DNA from: Actinomadura sp. HBU206391
GTDB taxonomy: Bacteria; Actinomycetota; Actinomycetes; Streptosporangiales; Streptosporangiaceae
DNA length: 36,892 bases
Direction of reading: 5' to 3'
NCBI RefSeq assembly: GCF_014323665.1
Contig: NZ_JABVEB010000053.1
Span: 1 to 36,892, forward strand
Notes under the pieces: model-generated
What the model was told of the DNA's origin: nothing
Databases searched by the model: none
What the model saw: only the letters and a program-made list of their open reading frames with translations
Part shown: one piece after another, positions 1 through 7,815 of the stretch
Layout of the letters: every line of letters starts with the position of its first letter
How positions within the stretch are numbered: position 1 is the first letter of the stretch
Program-made: the position numbers and the translations under genes

Positions 1-843
1 CAGCTTGGCTTCGACGGCATGCCACAGCGGCTGTATCCGTGCACGCCCTCGCGGCTGAACAGCTGGCTGGACTGCCCGCGACGGTACCGGATGACCTATC
101 TCGACCGGCCGGCGCCGCAGAAGGGCCCGCCATGGGCGCACAACAGCCTCGGCGCGAGCGTGCACAACGCGCTCGCCGCGTGGTGGCGCCTGCCCTTGCA
201 CGAGCGCACCGCCGAGATGGCCGGGACACTCGTGCTGCGCGGCTGGCTGACCGATGGCTTCCGCGATGACGAGCAGTCGCAGCGCTGGCGCGACCGGGGC
301 CGTGAGATGGTCGAGCGGTACGTCGCAGACCTCGATCCGGCCGACGAACCGCTCGGCGTCGAGCGCACCGTGGCCACGCGCACGGACCGGATCGCGATGT
401 CCGGCCGCATCGACAGGCTCGACGCCCGCGGCGACGAGCTGGTCGTGGTCGACTACAAGACCGGCCGGCGGGTGCTCACCTCCGACGACGCGCGGAGCTC
501 CCTGGCGCTGGCGCTCTACGCGCTGGCCGCGTCGCGGGTGCTGCGCCGGCCCTGCCATACGGTCGAGCTGCACCACATGCCGACCGGGCAGGTGGCGGTC
601 TGGAAGCACACTGACGAGTCGCTGCGGCGCCATCTCGCCAGGGCCGAGCAGATCGCGGCCGAGGCGGCGCAGGCGGACGAGGCGTTCAAGGCGGGACTGC
701 CGCCGGACCGGGTCGACGAGGTCTTCCCGGCCAGGCCCGGCCCGCTCTGCGGCTGGTGCGACTACGCACGGCACTGCCCCGAAGGACGGCGGGCGGCTCC
801 GACCAAGCAGCCCTGGTCGGCTCTCGCCGACGAGCAGCCCTGA
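1..843 (+). CDS. RecB-like PD-(D/E)XK nuclease family protein with Fe-S cysteines (5' end outside window)
   Basis: A RecB-family nuclease-domain protein, probably a single-strand DNA exonuclease or repair nuclease. The frame is open from base 1: six codons (QLGFDG) precede the first ATG at 19, so the true start is probably upstream. Counting from that ATG, seen motifs are CPRRYR with Cys19, GRIDRLD near 129-135, the catalytic core DELVVVDYKTG near 139-149 (the Asp and Lys of motifs II and III), and a C-terminal CGWCDYARHC with Cys244, 247 and 253. One N-terminal Cys plus a C-terminal CxxC-x5-C is the arrangement of the AddB/Cas4-type 4Fe-4S nuclease domain. There is no helicase domain, and at about 275-290 aa it is the stand-alone form common in actinobacteria. 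Family assignment is firm; the substrate is inferred. Confidence 0.85.
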   Translation, partial: QLGFDGMPQRLYPCTPSRLNSWLDCPRRYRMTYLDRPAPQKGPPWAHNSLGASVHNALAAWWRLPLHERTAEMAGTLVLRGWLTDGFRDDEQSQRWRDRGREMVERYVADLDPADEPLGVERTVATRTDRIAMSGRIDRLDARGDELVVVDYKTGRRVLTSDDARSSLALALYALAASRVLRRPCHTVELHHMPTGQVAVWKHTDESLRRHLARAEQIAAEAAQADEAFKAGLPPDRVDEVFPARPGPLCGWCDYARHCPEGRRAAPTKQPWSALADEQP

Positions 844-963
844 CCGGCGGCGGGCGCACCCTCCAGCGGTGGCGCCGGGCGCCGAGCCCCGGCCGGCTCG
901 CCAGACTCGCCCCATCGCCCCTCTCGCCAAGTCGCTCGACGGCGCCGCGCGGGTCCGGTCCGC

Positions 964-1872
964 TCAGGCGGAGACGCGTTCCCGGTGCGCCGGCCACCGG
1001 CGCGGGTCCCGCAGACCGTACAGGCCCTTGCTCAGGTCGTAGCCCTCCTCGCCCAGCCGCACCCGAGCCCGCTGCAGCATCTCCCGGGTCGGTTTCATGA
1101 ACGCGTGGTCATGGACGGACTCGGGCATGGAGTTCATGGCCAGCCGGAACGACCTCAGTGCCGCCGTGATCGCGGGCCGCGGCACCTCGGGCAGCACACC
1201 GTACATCGTGCGCGCCCAGCCGGGCAGCGAGTAGTAGCACAGTGCGCCGAACGGGAAGTACGCCGGTTTGCCGGCGGCCAGGAACCGCAGGTTCTCGGGC
1301 AGCCTGGGCCACAGCAGGAACCGCACGGTGGCGGCCGCCTCCTCGGTGACCTTCAGCTGGGGGCGCATCTCCTGGAAGTACGCCTCCATTTCGCGGACGC
1401 TGCCCGGGATGTCCTCTTCATGCAGCCCGACGTACGTGCCGCTGCGCCGCTGTTCGGCGAGATAGCGGTCGGCCATCGCCCCCGTGAGCGGCAGCCCGGC
1501 GCGGCGGGCGACCTGCAGATAGGAGTAGACCTCGGCGCAGTGCACCCACAGCAGGAGCTCGGGCCGGTCGAGCCGCTCGGTCCGGCCGGTGTCCTGGTCG
1601 ACGATTCGCAACCGGCGATGGATGCCGCGCACCCTGCGCCCGATCGCCTCGGCCTCGTCGGGGCTGCCGAACGTCGCGACGCCGACGAAGTCCGCGGTCC
1701 GTTGCAGCCGGCCGAAGGGATCGTCTTGAAAGTCCGAGTTCTGCCACACGCCCCACATGGCCATCGGGTGCAGGGCCTGCAGCATGAGGCTGCGAACCCC
1801 GCCGACCCACATGGTGCGATCGATGTGGATCCGCCAGGTGACGCTCTCCGGTGGCTGGACCGTCGCGGTCAT
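964..1872 (-). CDS. DUF2236 (MpaB/Lcp-like oxygenase) family protein
   Basis: A 302-aa member of the DUF2236 family, which includes the haem-dependent latex-clearing oxygenase Lcp and MpaB-type oxygenases. Recognisable blocks are the N-terminal RTMWVGGVRSLMLQALHP, the DDPFGRLQRTADF stretch, HCAEVYSYL in the middle and the C-terminal PESVHDHAFMKP. Several conserved His residues fit a metal or haem site, but the true substrate cannot be read. The start at 1872 was chosen because GGAGGT lies six bases upstream (reverse strand); an ATG 28 codons further up lacks such a site. No signal peptide is evident, so it is likely cytoplasmic. It faces the end of the upstream nuclease gene (convergent) and has a palindrome in its own promoter region, suggesting repressor control. 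Confidence 0.85.
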   Translation of the reverse strand: MTATVQPPESVTWRIHIDRTMWVGGVRSLMLQALHPMAMWGVWQNSDFQDDPFGRLQRTADFVGVATFGSPDEAEAIGRRVRGIHRRLRIVDQDTGRTERLDRPELLLWVHCAEVYSYLQVARRAGLPLTGAMADRYLAEQRRSGTYVGLHEEDIPGSVREMEAYFQEMRPQLKVTEEAAATVRFLLWPRLPENLRFLAAGKPAYFPFGALCYYSLPGWARTMYGVLPEVPRPAITAALRSFRLAMNSMPESVHDHAFMKPTREMLQRARVRLGEEGYDLSKGLYGLRDPRRWPAHRERVSA

Positions 1873-1897
1873 GGACACCTCCACGAGACGGGGACCC

Positions 1898-1915
1898 AGT
1901 AAGTGTAGCGTTACT
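1898..1915. promoter_or_regulatory. Short palindrome upstream of the DUF2236 gene
   Basis: AGTAA (1898-1902) and TTACT (1911-1915) form a 5-bp inverted repeat with an 8-bp spacer, 26 bp upstream of the ATG at 1872. Position and form suit a TetR-type operator. The arms are short, so chance is possible. Confidence 0.35.
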
Positions 1916-1967
1916 TCCCTCCGGTGCTCGGGTGTGTGTTCCGGTGCCGGCCGCACTCAGGCCGAGG

Positions 1968-2310
1968 TCATGACGCCGACCGGCGGCAGTGGCTCAGGCC
2001 TTCGGCGGTGACGCTCACGGCGTCGAGTACGGGGCCGTACCCGCTCTGGGTGGTGCTCGTGAAGCCGAGGGTCGCCTGCGAGGTCAGCGACCGGAAGTAG
2101 AACGCCCTGCGGACGTAGCCCATGTCGTCCCGGGACTTGCCGGTGATGTCGAAGGAGAAGGGGCGTCGGATCGGCTGGGACGGCAGGCCGAGAACGCTCT
2201 GGTCCACCTGCGTAGCCGGTCTTGACGGCCGGGCCGCTGTCGACATTGCCGGCCAGTGCGTAGCGGACGGCGTAGCAGACGCCGGGCGTCGTTGGCACGC
2301 GTCCGCCCGC
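1968..2310 (-). pseudogene. Remnant of a choice-of-anchor C / DUF642-type secreted protein, frameshifted
   Basis: Two overlapping minus-strand frames together read like one protein. The upstream frame (to about 2298) gives CYAVRYALAGNVDSGPAVKTGY. The reading then has to shift by one base near 2215 to continue as QVDQSVLG, FSFDITGKSRDDMGYVRRAF and GYGPVLDAVSV, ending at 1968. This resembles the C-terminal half of choice-of-anchor C / DUF642 carbohydrate-binding-like extracellular proteins as I remember them. The N-terminal half, with its signal peptide, is not found upstream, so the gene is both truncated and frameshifted. Neither frame alone has a plausible start with a ribosome site. Assignment rests on recalled family motifs; a sequencing error would explain the shift but not the missing N-terminus. 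Confidence 0.6.
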
Positions 2311-2330
2311 AGCCGAGCGCCGTTGTGAAC

Positions 2331-2360
2331 TATGTGATCGCCCGGACGCTCTATGTGATC
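2331..2360. repeat. Direct 9-bp repeats in the gap 2311-2424
   Basis: TATGTGATC occurs at 2331-2339 and 2352-2360, 21 bp apart, that is about two helical turns. The second copy runs into ATAATC, making a TGATCA-centred palindrome. They lie between the DUF642 remnant and the hydrolase stop codon, in an otherwise featureless gap. They may be leftover operator sites of the decayed gene. Confidence 0.3.
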
Positions 2361-2424
2361 ATAATCGGCGAAGTGGCATCCGCCAAGGGTCGGTTCGAGA
2401 GGGCCGGCGGCACCGGCGCCGGGC

Positions 2425-3306
2425 TCAGCGGGCGCCGCGCTCCGCCGAGTTCCAGAAGGCGGTCAGTGCACTCGCGGTGGTCTCCGGAGCCTCCACGGCG
2501 GGGGAGTGGGCGGCCCCGGGAATGACGATCTTTTCTGCCGCGAGCCGGTCGGCCATCGCCGCCTGAACGCGGGGCGACCACGCGTTGTCGTCCTCCCCGT
2601 AGATCACAAGAATCGGCCGGCCGGCGTCGTGGGCCACCTTCGCGAGCTCGTCGACCCGATCGGCACAGGACAGGATCTCCTGGGCCATGCCGATCAGTCC
2701 GGACGTGGAGTTCTTGAGCATCCGGTCCCGTAGGAAGGCGACGACCTCGGCGGGAACCCCCTTGGCGACCGCGTCCGGCCCCAGTTTCAGCGCCCAGATC
2801 TGCTCCGTGCCGAGCTCGGGCAGCGCCGCGCGCAGTGCGTGCGCGTTCTCGGCGGAAGCCCCGCCGACCGCCGCCGGGCCGGAGCTCATGAGCGTGAAGG
2901 ACGCGACCCTGGTGGGGTCGGAGATCACCGTTTCGCGGCAGACCAGCCCGCCGAAGGAGTGGCCCACCAGATGGACCCGGTCGGGGCCAAGGACGTCGAG
3001 CAGGGCCATGATGTCCGCACCGAGCTCCGTGCAGGTGTAGTCCTCGGGGTCGTCACCGCCCGGGGTCTCGTACTGCCCGCGCATGTCGACGGCGATGACG
3101 CGGCGGCGGCCGGCCCGGGCGAGGGTGTGCAGAACCGCGATGAAGTCCTCTTTGCTCCCGGTGTAGCCGGGGACGAGCAGCGCCGGGCATCGTTCCGGCA
3201 CCCCAGACCCTGGAAGCGCCTCGAGCACGGCGAACGTGCCGCGCGGGGTGTCCATGTCCAACCGGCGCACGTAAGGGGGCAGATCCAGGAATCGGGGCGT
3301 ACTCAC
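2425..3306 (-). CDS. Alpha/beta hydrolase
   Basis: A 293-aa alpha/beta-hydrolase-fold protein. Seen features are the oxyanion-region block VPGYTGSKEDF, the nucleophile elbow GHSFGG, the acid loop YGEDDNAWSP and the terminal catalytic His in GAAHSP. The cap region carries no feature that names a substrate, so esterase, lipase or haloperoxidase-like activity are all possible. The start is GTG at 3306, supported by AGGTGGAG five bases upstream on the minus strand; the frame stays open further upstream but that stretch lies over the oppositely oriented phosphodiesterase gene. There is no signal peptide, so it is probably cytoplasmic. It is divergently transcribed from the glycerophosphodiester phosphodiesterase, which loosely suggests lipid or ester metabolism. 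Confidence 0.88.
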   Translation of the reverse strand: MSTPRFLDLPPYVRRLDMDTPRGTFAVLEALPGSGVPERCPALLVPGYTGSKEDFIAVLHTLARAGRRRVIAVDMRGQYETPGGDDPEDYTCTELGADIMALLDVLGPDRVHLVGHSFGGLVCRETVISDPTRVASFTLMSSGPAAVGGASAENAHALRAALPELGTEQIWALKLGPDAVAKGVPAEVVAFLRDRMLKNSTSGLIGMAQEILSCADRVDELAKVAHDAGRPILVIYGEDDNAWSPRVQAAMADRLAAEKIVIPGAAHSPAVEAPETTASALTAFWNSAERGAR

Positions 3307-3363
3307 GATGCTCCACCTTACCGAGCGTGGCCGGGGCACAGACCGGTCAAGTCGCTCCACTGG

Positions 3364-3369
3364 TAACTT
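3364..3369 (+). promoter_or_regulatory. Candidate -10 element of a leaderless promoter
   Basis: TAACTT lies six bases before the ATG at 3376, and no ribosome-binding sequence separates them. This spacing would place transcription initiation at the start codon. No convincing -35 was found. Confidence 0.4.
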
Positions 3370-3375
3370 CCGGGC

Positions 3376-4050
3376 ATGACCGCGATCTCTATGCACAGGA
3401 CGGACGCCGCAGACGCTGATTTCTTCGAGACCGCGGTGGCCAGCGGCGCCGAGTACGCGGAGATCGACATCCGGCGTACCGGAGACGGCGAGCTCGTGGT
3501 CCGGCATGACCCGCATGTCAATGGCACTCTGCTGGCCACTGCGTCCTACGCCGAGGTGTGCGCGGCCGCGGGCCACCGGGTACTGCGGGTCCGCGAGGCG
3601 ATGGAGAGCATCGCCGGCCGGATCCGCGGGCATCTCGATCTCAAGGAAGAGGGGCTGGAGCTCGACGTCGCCGAGCTCGCCCTGAAGGTCTTCGGTCCCG
3701 GCGACTTCGTGGTCACCAGCCGTGCACCCGCCTCGATCAAGATGATCAGCCGGAACTTCCCCGGCGTGACCACCGCCCTGTCGATCGGCCGAGGCCCCCT
3801 GGAGCGCGGAGTCCTGCGCGACTTCTCACCGCTCGCGTCGCTGCGGGCGTGCGGGGCCGACTGGGTAGCGATCAACCACCGGCTGGCCCGGCTCGGAGTG
3901 TTGCGGCAGTGTGCCCGGGCGGGCTTCCCCGCGATGGTCTGGACGGTGAACACCGGGCCGCTGATGCGCCGCTTCCTGGCCGATCCGGGGGTGGCGGTCG
4001 TGATCACCGACCGCCCCCGTGAGGCCGTACGCCTGCGCGACGGCCAATGA
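3376..4050 (+). CDS. Glycerophosphodiester phosphodiesterase family protein
   Basis: A 224-aa GDPD-fold phosphodiesterase, expected to hydrolyse glycerophosphodiesters to an alcohol and glycerol-3-phosphate. Visible motifs are His7 (MHRTD, in the place of the usual HRG), the metal-binding EIDIRRTGDGELVVRHDP (Glu29, Asp31, His44), HLDLKEE in place of the usual E-L-K strand, VVTSRAP, the WTVN strand and the C-terminal ITDRP. The barrel appears complete although the first loop is divergent, so activity is likely but the substrate is uncertain. There is no signal peptide. The gene diverges from the alpha/beta hydrolase across 69 bp, probably has a leaderless promoter, and ends five bases before a strong hairpin. 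Confidence 0.87.
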   Translation: MTAISMHRTDAADADFFETAVASGAEYAEIDIRRTGDGELVVRHDPHVNGTLLATASYAEVCAAAGHRVLRVREAMESIAGRIRGHLDLKEEGLELDVAELALKVFGPGDFVVTSRAPASIKMISRNFPGVTTALSIGRGPLERGVLRDFSPLASLRACGADWVAINHRLARLGVLRQCARAGFPAMVWTVNTGPLMRRFLADPGVAVVITDRPREAVRLRDGQ

Positions 4051-4054
4051 GAAA

Positions 4055-4081
4055 TCCGCCCACCCTGCGTGGGTGGGCGGA
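4055..4081. terminator. Hairpin terminator between convergent genes
   Basis: TCCGCCCACCC (4055-4065) and GGGTGGGCGGA (4071-4081) form an 11-bp perfect stem with a 5-nt loop just after the phosphodiesterase stop and before the end of the minus-strand helicase gene. On the minus strand it is followed by TTTC, so it may serve both directions. Confidence 0.75.
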
Positions 4082-4131
4082 TGACAGGACCCGCCGGGCC
4101 GGACCCGATCCGGCCCGGTCGTGACGAGTGG

Positions 4132-5646
4132 CTACGCGGTCGCGGAGCTCTCCCCGTTGCCACCGGCGGAACCGCCTCGGGTCCGGCGCCGACGACGGCT
4201 GCGCTTGCGCTCGGTCGCCACGGCGTCCACGACGTTGTCGGGAGCAGGTTCGGCCTCGGACGTCACGGCGGCGGAATCGACCGGCTTGCCGGCCCGGGTC
4301 CGGGTCCGTTCCCGGTTGCGCTTGCGCGGTCTCGGCCGCGGTTCGCGCGCCGGCGCCGCGGGCGAGCGGCTACGGCCGGTCTCACCGATGTCCTCGAGCT
4401 CCTCGGCGGCGAGCCCCTCCCGCTCCCGCTGCGCCTTGGGCAGAGTGCCGGTGACCTCGGTCGGGATGTCGAGCACCGTGTAGAGGTGCTCGGAGGTGGA
4501 GTAGGTCTCCTCGGGCGTCGCGAACGGCAGCCCCAGGGCGGTGTTGATGACCTTCCAACGGGGCAGGTCGCGCCAGTCGACCAGCGTGACCGCGATGCCC
4601 TCCTTGCCCGCGCGGCCGGTGCGGCCGGTGCGGTGCACGTAGGCCTTGTCGTCCTCGGGGCACTCGTAGTTGATGACGTGGGTGACGTCGTCGACGTCGA
4701 GCCCGCGGGCGGCGACGTCGGTGGCGATGAGCACGTCGATCTTGCCGTGCCGGAACGCCCGCAGAGCCCGCTCACGCTGGCCCTGGCCGAGGTCGCCGTG
4801 CACGGCGGCGGCGGCGAAACCTCGCTGGACGAGGTCGGCGGCCACTCGGTCGCACGCCCGCTTGGTCTGGCAGAACACCATGGTCAGGCCCCGTCCGCGC
4901 GCCTGCAGGATGCGGGCGAGCACCTCGGGCTTGTCCATCTGATGGGCCTGCCAGACGTGCTGGACGGTCTGCGGCGTCGTCTCGGACTCCGCGTGCGACT
5001 CGGCCCGCACGTTCGTGGGCCGGGTCAGGTAGCGGCGCGACAGCGTCACGATCTCGCCCGGCATGGTCGCGGAGAACAGCATGGTCTGCCGCTTCACCGG
5101 GACGAGTTCGATGATCCGCTCGATGTCGGGCAGGAAGCCCAGGTCGAGCATGCGGTCGGCCTCGTCGAGCACCAGCACGCTGACCTCGGAGAGGTCGAGT
5201 CGCTTCTGGCGCACCAGGTCGAGCAGCCGCCCGGGCGTGCCGACGACTACCTCGACCCCCTCGCGGAGGGCGTCGATCTGCGGCTCGTATGCGCGGCCGC
5301 CGTAGACCGACAGTACGCGGCTGCCGAGCTTGCCGCCCGCGACCCGCATGTCGTCGGTGACCTGGATGGCCAGCTCGCGAGTCGGCACCACGACGAGCGC
5401 CTGTGGTGCCTTTCCGCCGTGCTTGATGCGCTGCAGCAGCGGGACGCCGAAGGCGAAGGTCTTGCCGGTGCCCGTGCGGGCCTGGCCGATGATGTCGTGT
5501 CCGCCCAGCGCGATGGGCAGGGCCAGTGTCTGGATGGGAAAGGATTCGATGATGCCCTCGGATTCCAGGGCATCGACTATCTCGGGGATGACCCCGAGCT
5601 CACGAAAGGTAGTCAGAGCTTTCAGCCTCCATAGTGCGGGGTCCAC
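4132..5646 (-). CDS. DEAD-box ATP-dependent RNA helicase, RhlE type
   Basis: A DEAD-box RNA helicase of about 504 aa, expected to remodel structured RNA or ribosome precursors. Motifs in order are the Q-motif FPIQ, Walker A as ARTGTGKT, PTRELAIQ, GG, TPGRLLD, DEAD, SAT, the second-domain ARGLDV and HRTGRTGR. After the core come about 100 residues with a very basic, Arg-rich, disordered tail (RPRPRKRNRERTR), typical of RNA-binding extensions. The start is uncertain: family homology begins at TTFRELG, and GTG at 5646 is the closest standard upstream start. The frame stays open to a GTG at 5700, and GGAGG at 5626-5630 sits nine bases before a CTG at 5616. From memory the neighbourhood matches Rv3211 (rhlE). 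Confidence 0.9.
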   Translation of the reverse strand: MDPALWRLKALTTFRELGVIPEIVDALESEGIIESFPIQTLALPIALGGHDIIGQARTGTGKTFAFGVPLLQRIKHGGKAPQALVVVPTRELAIQVTDDMRVAGGKLGSRVLSVYGGRAYEPQIDALREGVEVVVGTPGRLLDLVRQKRLDLSEVSVLVLDEADRMLDLGFLPDIERIIELVPVKRQTMLFSATMPGEIVTLSRRYLTRPTNVRAESHAESETTPQTVQHVWQAHQMDKPEVLARILQARGRGLTMVFCQTKRACDRVAADLVQRGFAAAAVHGDLGQGQRERALRAFRHGKIDVLIATDVAARGLDVDDVTHVINYECPEDDKAYVHRTGRTGRAGKEGIAVTLVDWRDLPRWKVINTALGLPFATPEETYSTSEHLYTVLDIPTEVTGTLPKAQREREGLAAEELEDIGETGRSRSPAAPAREPRPRPRKRNRERTRTRAGKPVDSAAVTSEAEPAPDNVVDAVATERKRSRRRRRTRGGSAGGNGESSATA

Positions 5647-6217
5647 ACTCCCGATCCGCGGCGCCGCGGCGAGCTCTGGGCACGCCATCCATGCGGTCAC
5701 TAGTACTCGGCAGGGCTTGTGCGCCTTGCCGACCTGCTCTCAGGGCCGCGCGCTCACGCGGGAGGGACCAACCGTCAGTCATTTTTCGGTGACCGCCATC
5801 AGGGGTGACGCAGCTGCTCACTGCTGCTGCGCGCGGTCACACTCCGCGACGCAGTGTACCGGGCTTCGGCAACTTCGCGCTATTGGCGGCTCTGGTGTGT
5901 TAACACGCAGGTCCAGGAGCGTATTCCCGAGGAGCCGATGGAGTGTTTTTCTGGTTTGCCGTGATGACACACAAAGAGCCGGGTTCGTCGCGCGGATTAT
6001 TATTTGCGTGGCACCCGGTGACGATGCGATTTTCGTGAACCTCCCGGGCGACGCCCGTCTGAGCAATCGGTGCACATTGGCGATCAAGGTGGCGGCAGAC
6101 GAATGAGAAGCCGGAGCTCACCGCCCTGCTGCCGCCCGGCTGAGCCCGGACATGGCGAAGCTCCCGTTGCGGGGACGGGAGCTTCGCTGGCCTGAGTCGT
6201 ATTACCGGGTCATGGGG
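5647..6217. other. Long spacer upstream of the helicase gene, no convincing gene
   Basis: About 570 bp of less GC-rich DNA. Reading frames on both strands have poor codon bias and no recognisable motif. It holds a perfect palindrome GTGTTAACAC (5897-5906), a minus-strand TACACT (5853-5858) that could be a -10 giving the helicase a leader of about 200 nt, a plus-strand AT-rich run GATTATTATT near 5995-6004, and the hairpin at 6155-6187. A structured or cold-responsive leader would suit a DEAD-box gene, but no known RNA family was recognised. Confidence 0.3.
6155..6187. terminator. Strong hairpin downstream of the GlsB-like gene
   Basis: GCGAAGCTCCCGT (6155-6167) pairs perfectly with ACGGGAGCTTCGC (6175-6187) around a 7-nt loop. 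It lies 31 bp past the stop of the minus-strand membrane protein gene. No T-tract follows, as is common in actinomycetes. Confidence 0.7.
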
Positions 6218-6499
6218 TCACCGACGGTGCGTGGTCCACCCGCGCCAGCCCTTGCTGCCGCCACCTCGGTAGGCGGCGGTCAGGAGCGCGACGCCGAGCG
6301 CGGCGATGATGATCGCGAACACGAGCGCCACGAACTGGCCGGCCCCGAGCGAATTGGCGATCACGCCACCGAGGATGGCCCCGGCGATGCCGACGAGAAT
6401 CGTCAGCAGGATGCCGATCGGGTTACGACCCGGAACGATCAGTCGCGCCAGAGCGCCGATCACGGCACCGATAATGATGAACCAGAGAACTGTCAGCAT
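6218..6499 (-). CDS. GlsB/YeaQ/YmgE family stress-response membrane protein
   Basis: A 93-aa small integral membrane protein of the transglycosylase-associated (GlsB/YeaQ/YmgE) family. Three hydrophobic segments are visible: residues about 3-22, 28-50 and 55-75, with the family signature GALARLIVPGRNPIGILLTILVGIAGA spread over the first two and a glycine-rich packing pattern (GxxxG, GGVIAN). A short basic tail with RGGGSKGWRGW follows. The start at 6499 is supported by AAGGTGG seven bases upstream. Members are linked to envelope and acid or oxidative stress, but their biochemical role is unknown. It stands alone, bounded downstream by a strong hairpin. Confidence 0.88.
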   Translation of the reverse strand: MLTVLWFIIIGAVIGALARLIVPGRNPIGILLTILVGIAGAILGGVIANSLGAGQFVALVFAIIIAALGVALLTAAYRGGGSKGWRGWTTHRR

Positions 6500-6638
6500 C
6501 TGAGACCACCTTCCACCAACCGGACTTCGAGCTGACCAGAGCTTTCGCCGATCTTCTCGACGTCGTCTGCCGGTCGGCGGTAGGTATGCCCTATCTGCGC
6601 CGACTAAACATGATCGGGCCTGGCGAGTCCGTGGAGGG

Positions 6639-6869
6639 CTACATCGTCCCGAAGCCGACCCGGCGGCTCTCGTCCTCGGCGATCTCCAGATAACCGACAT
6701 GCGTGGCGGGGATGACCACCCGGCCACCGCCGCGATCGTCCTTGAGCACGAACACTCCGTTGTCGGTCGCGAGGGCCTCCGTCAGCGCCTGTTCGATCTC
6801 GTCGGCGGACAACGAGGTCTCGACGACGAGTTCTTTGGGCACCAACTGAACCCCGATCCTTACCTGCAC
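6639..6869 (-). CDS. DUF3107 family protein
   Basis: A 76-aa actinobacterial DUF3107 protein, the family of mycobacterial Rv3208A (TB9.4). It starts with the characteristic VRIGVQ strand, has ELVVETSLSADEIEQAL as the central helix, then GVFVLKDDRGGGRVVIPATHVGYLEI and a C-terminal GFG. GTG at 6869 has GGAGG seven bases upstream. No catalytic motif is visible and the function is unknown. It precedes a TetR regulator, as I recall for mycobacteria, although here the two are 183 bp apart on the same strand with the regulator upstream. The gap between them (6870-7053) contains no gene and only weak promoter-like sequence. Confidence 0.88.
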   Translation of the reverse strand: MQVRIGVQLVPKELVVETSLSADEIEQALTEALATDNGVFVLKDDRGGGRVVIPATHVGYLEIAEDESRRVGFGTM

Positions 6870-7053
6870 GATGCTCCCTCCGGCCGCTTATGTCTCAGAT
6901 AGTCGCACGTGCGCGCCCGACCTCGCGTGTGAGCAGGCGGTCGGGTGCCGGGGACGCGAGGATTCCGATCAGTCCAGATCGAGCAGCCAGGCCGGATCGA
7001 AGCCGATCGGAAAGGGCCGGGCGGTCGTCAGGTTCTCCGGTACGGGCCTCAGG

Positions 7054-7674
7054 TCATGTGGTGCGGGGGAAGCCGCTGATGCCACGCCAGGCGAGGCGGG
7101 CGATCATGTTCTCGGCGGTGTCCTTGGGGATCGACTGGTGCTGGGAGAGCCAGAACCGCGCACTCACCTCGGCCATGCCCACCAGACCCATGCCGAGCAG
7201 TCGCGCCTCGTCGCTCGAGGCGCCTGTGTCCTCCTGGATCACCTGACTGATCATTTCGGCGCACTGCTGCAGGGAACGATCCACTCGGGCTCGTACGGGT
7301 GCGACGTTGCGCAGGTCGGACTCGAAGACCAGTCGGAACGCCTCGCCTTCGCCCGCGACGAAGTCGTAGAACGCCTGCATCGTGGCCTGCACGCGCAGTT
7401 TGTTCTCGTTGGTGGAGGTCAGTGCCGCGCGTACCGTGGTCACCAGCCCCTCGGCGTGCTCGTCCAGCAGGGCCAGATAGAGCTCGAGCTTGCCGGGGAA
7501 GTGCTGGTAGAGCACCGGCTTGCTCACCCCGGCCCGTTCGGCGATCTCGTCCATCGCAGCGGCATGGTAGCCCTGCGCGACGAATACCTCCTGGGCGGCT
7601 TCGAGCAACTGCCGGCGGCGGGCCACCCGCGGCAGTCTCGTGCCACGGGGGCGGGCGTCCGAGGCTGCGGTCAC
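7054..7674 (-). CDS. TetR/AcrR family transcriptional regulator (Rv3208-like position)
   Basis: A 206-aa one-domain-plus-ligand-domain TetR repressor. The N-terminal HTH is clear: RRRQLLEAAQEVFVAQGY, then the recognition region IAERAGVSKPVLYQHFPGK. The C-terminal domain is a regular all-helical ligand domain with no motif naming the inducer. I placed the start at 7674 because GGAG lies five bases before it; GTG at 7689 is also in frame but has no clear ribosome site. A perfect 18-bp palindrome at 7698-7715 sits directly upstream, so autoregulation is likely. Position relative to DUF3107 and the RhlE helicase parallels the mycobacterial Rv3208 regulator. Targets are unknown. Confidence 0.9.
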   Translation of the reverse strand: MTAASDARPRGTRLPRVARRRQLLEAAQEVFVAQGYHAAAMDEIAERAGVSKPVLYQHFPGKLELYLALLDEHAEGLVTTVRAALTSTNENKLRVQATMQAFYDFVAGEGEAFRLVFESDLRNVAPVRARVDRSLQQCAEMISQVIQEDTGASSDEARLLGMGLVGMAEVSARFWLSQHQSIPKDTAENMIARLAWRGISGFPRTT

Positions 7675-7697
7675 CACTTCTCCGATCACCTGTGAGC

Positions 7698-7715
7698 GCG
7701 GCCGAGATCGGCCGC
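7698..7715. promoter_or_regulatory. Perfect palindrome, candidate TetR operator
   Basis: GCGGCCGA (7698-7705) and TCGGCCGC (7708-7715) are perfect inverted arms with a 2-bp centre, immediately upstream of the TetR gene start. This is the usual size and place for an autoregulatory TetR operator, although GC-rich palindromes also arise by chance here. Confidence 0.5.
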
Positions 7716-7815
7716 GAGAACTTCGATCCCATCATCGTACGCGCCGGTAACCCCCCTGGTCACGTGATGTGAGCTCAGGGGCGCGGAAGTCGTCACCGGT
7801 GATCCGCAAATGTCG

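Noticed and set aside
5600..5821. 73-codon minus-strand frame overlapping the helicase 5' end
   Set aside because: It runs into the helicase coding region in another frame, has no recognisable motif and no ribosome site; it may at most be an upstream peptide.
6009..6106. 32-codon plus-strand frame after an AT-rich -10-like run
   Set aside because: Its third-position GC is much lower than that of true genes here and no supporting features exist beyond the AT-rich run.
5818..6121. Minus-strand frames in the helicase upstream region
   Set aside because: Codon third positions are not GC-biased, no start with a ribosome site, no motif.
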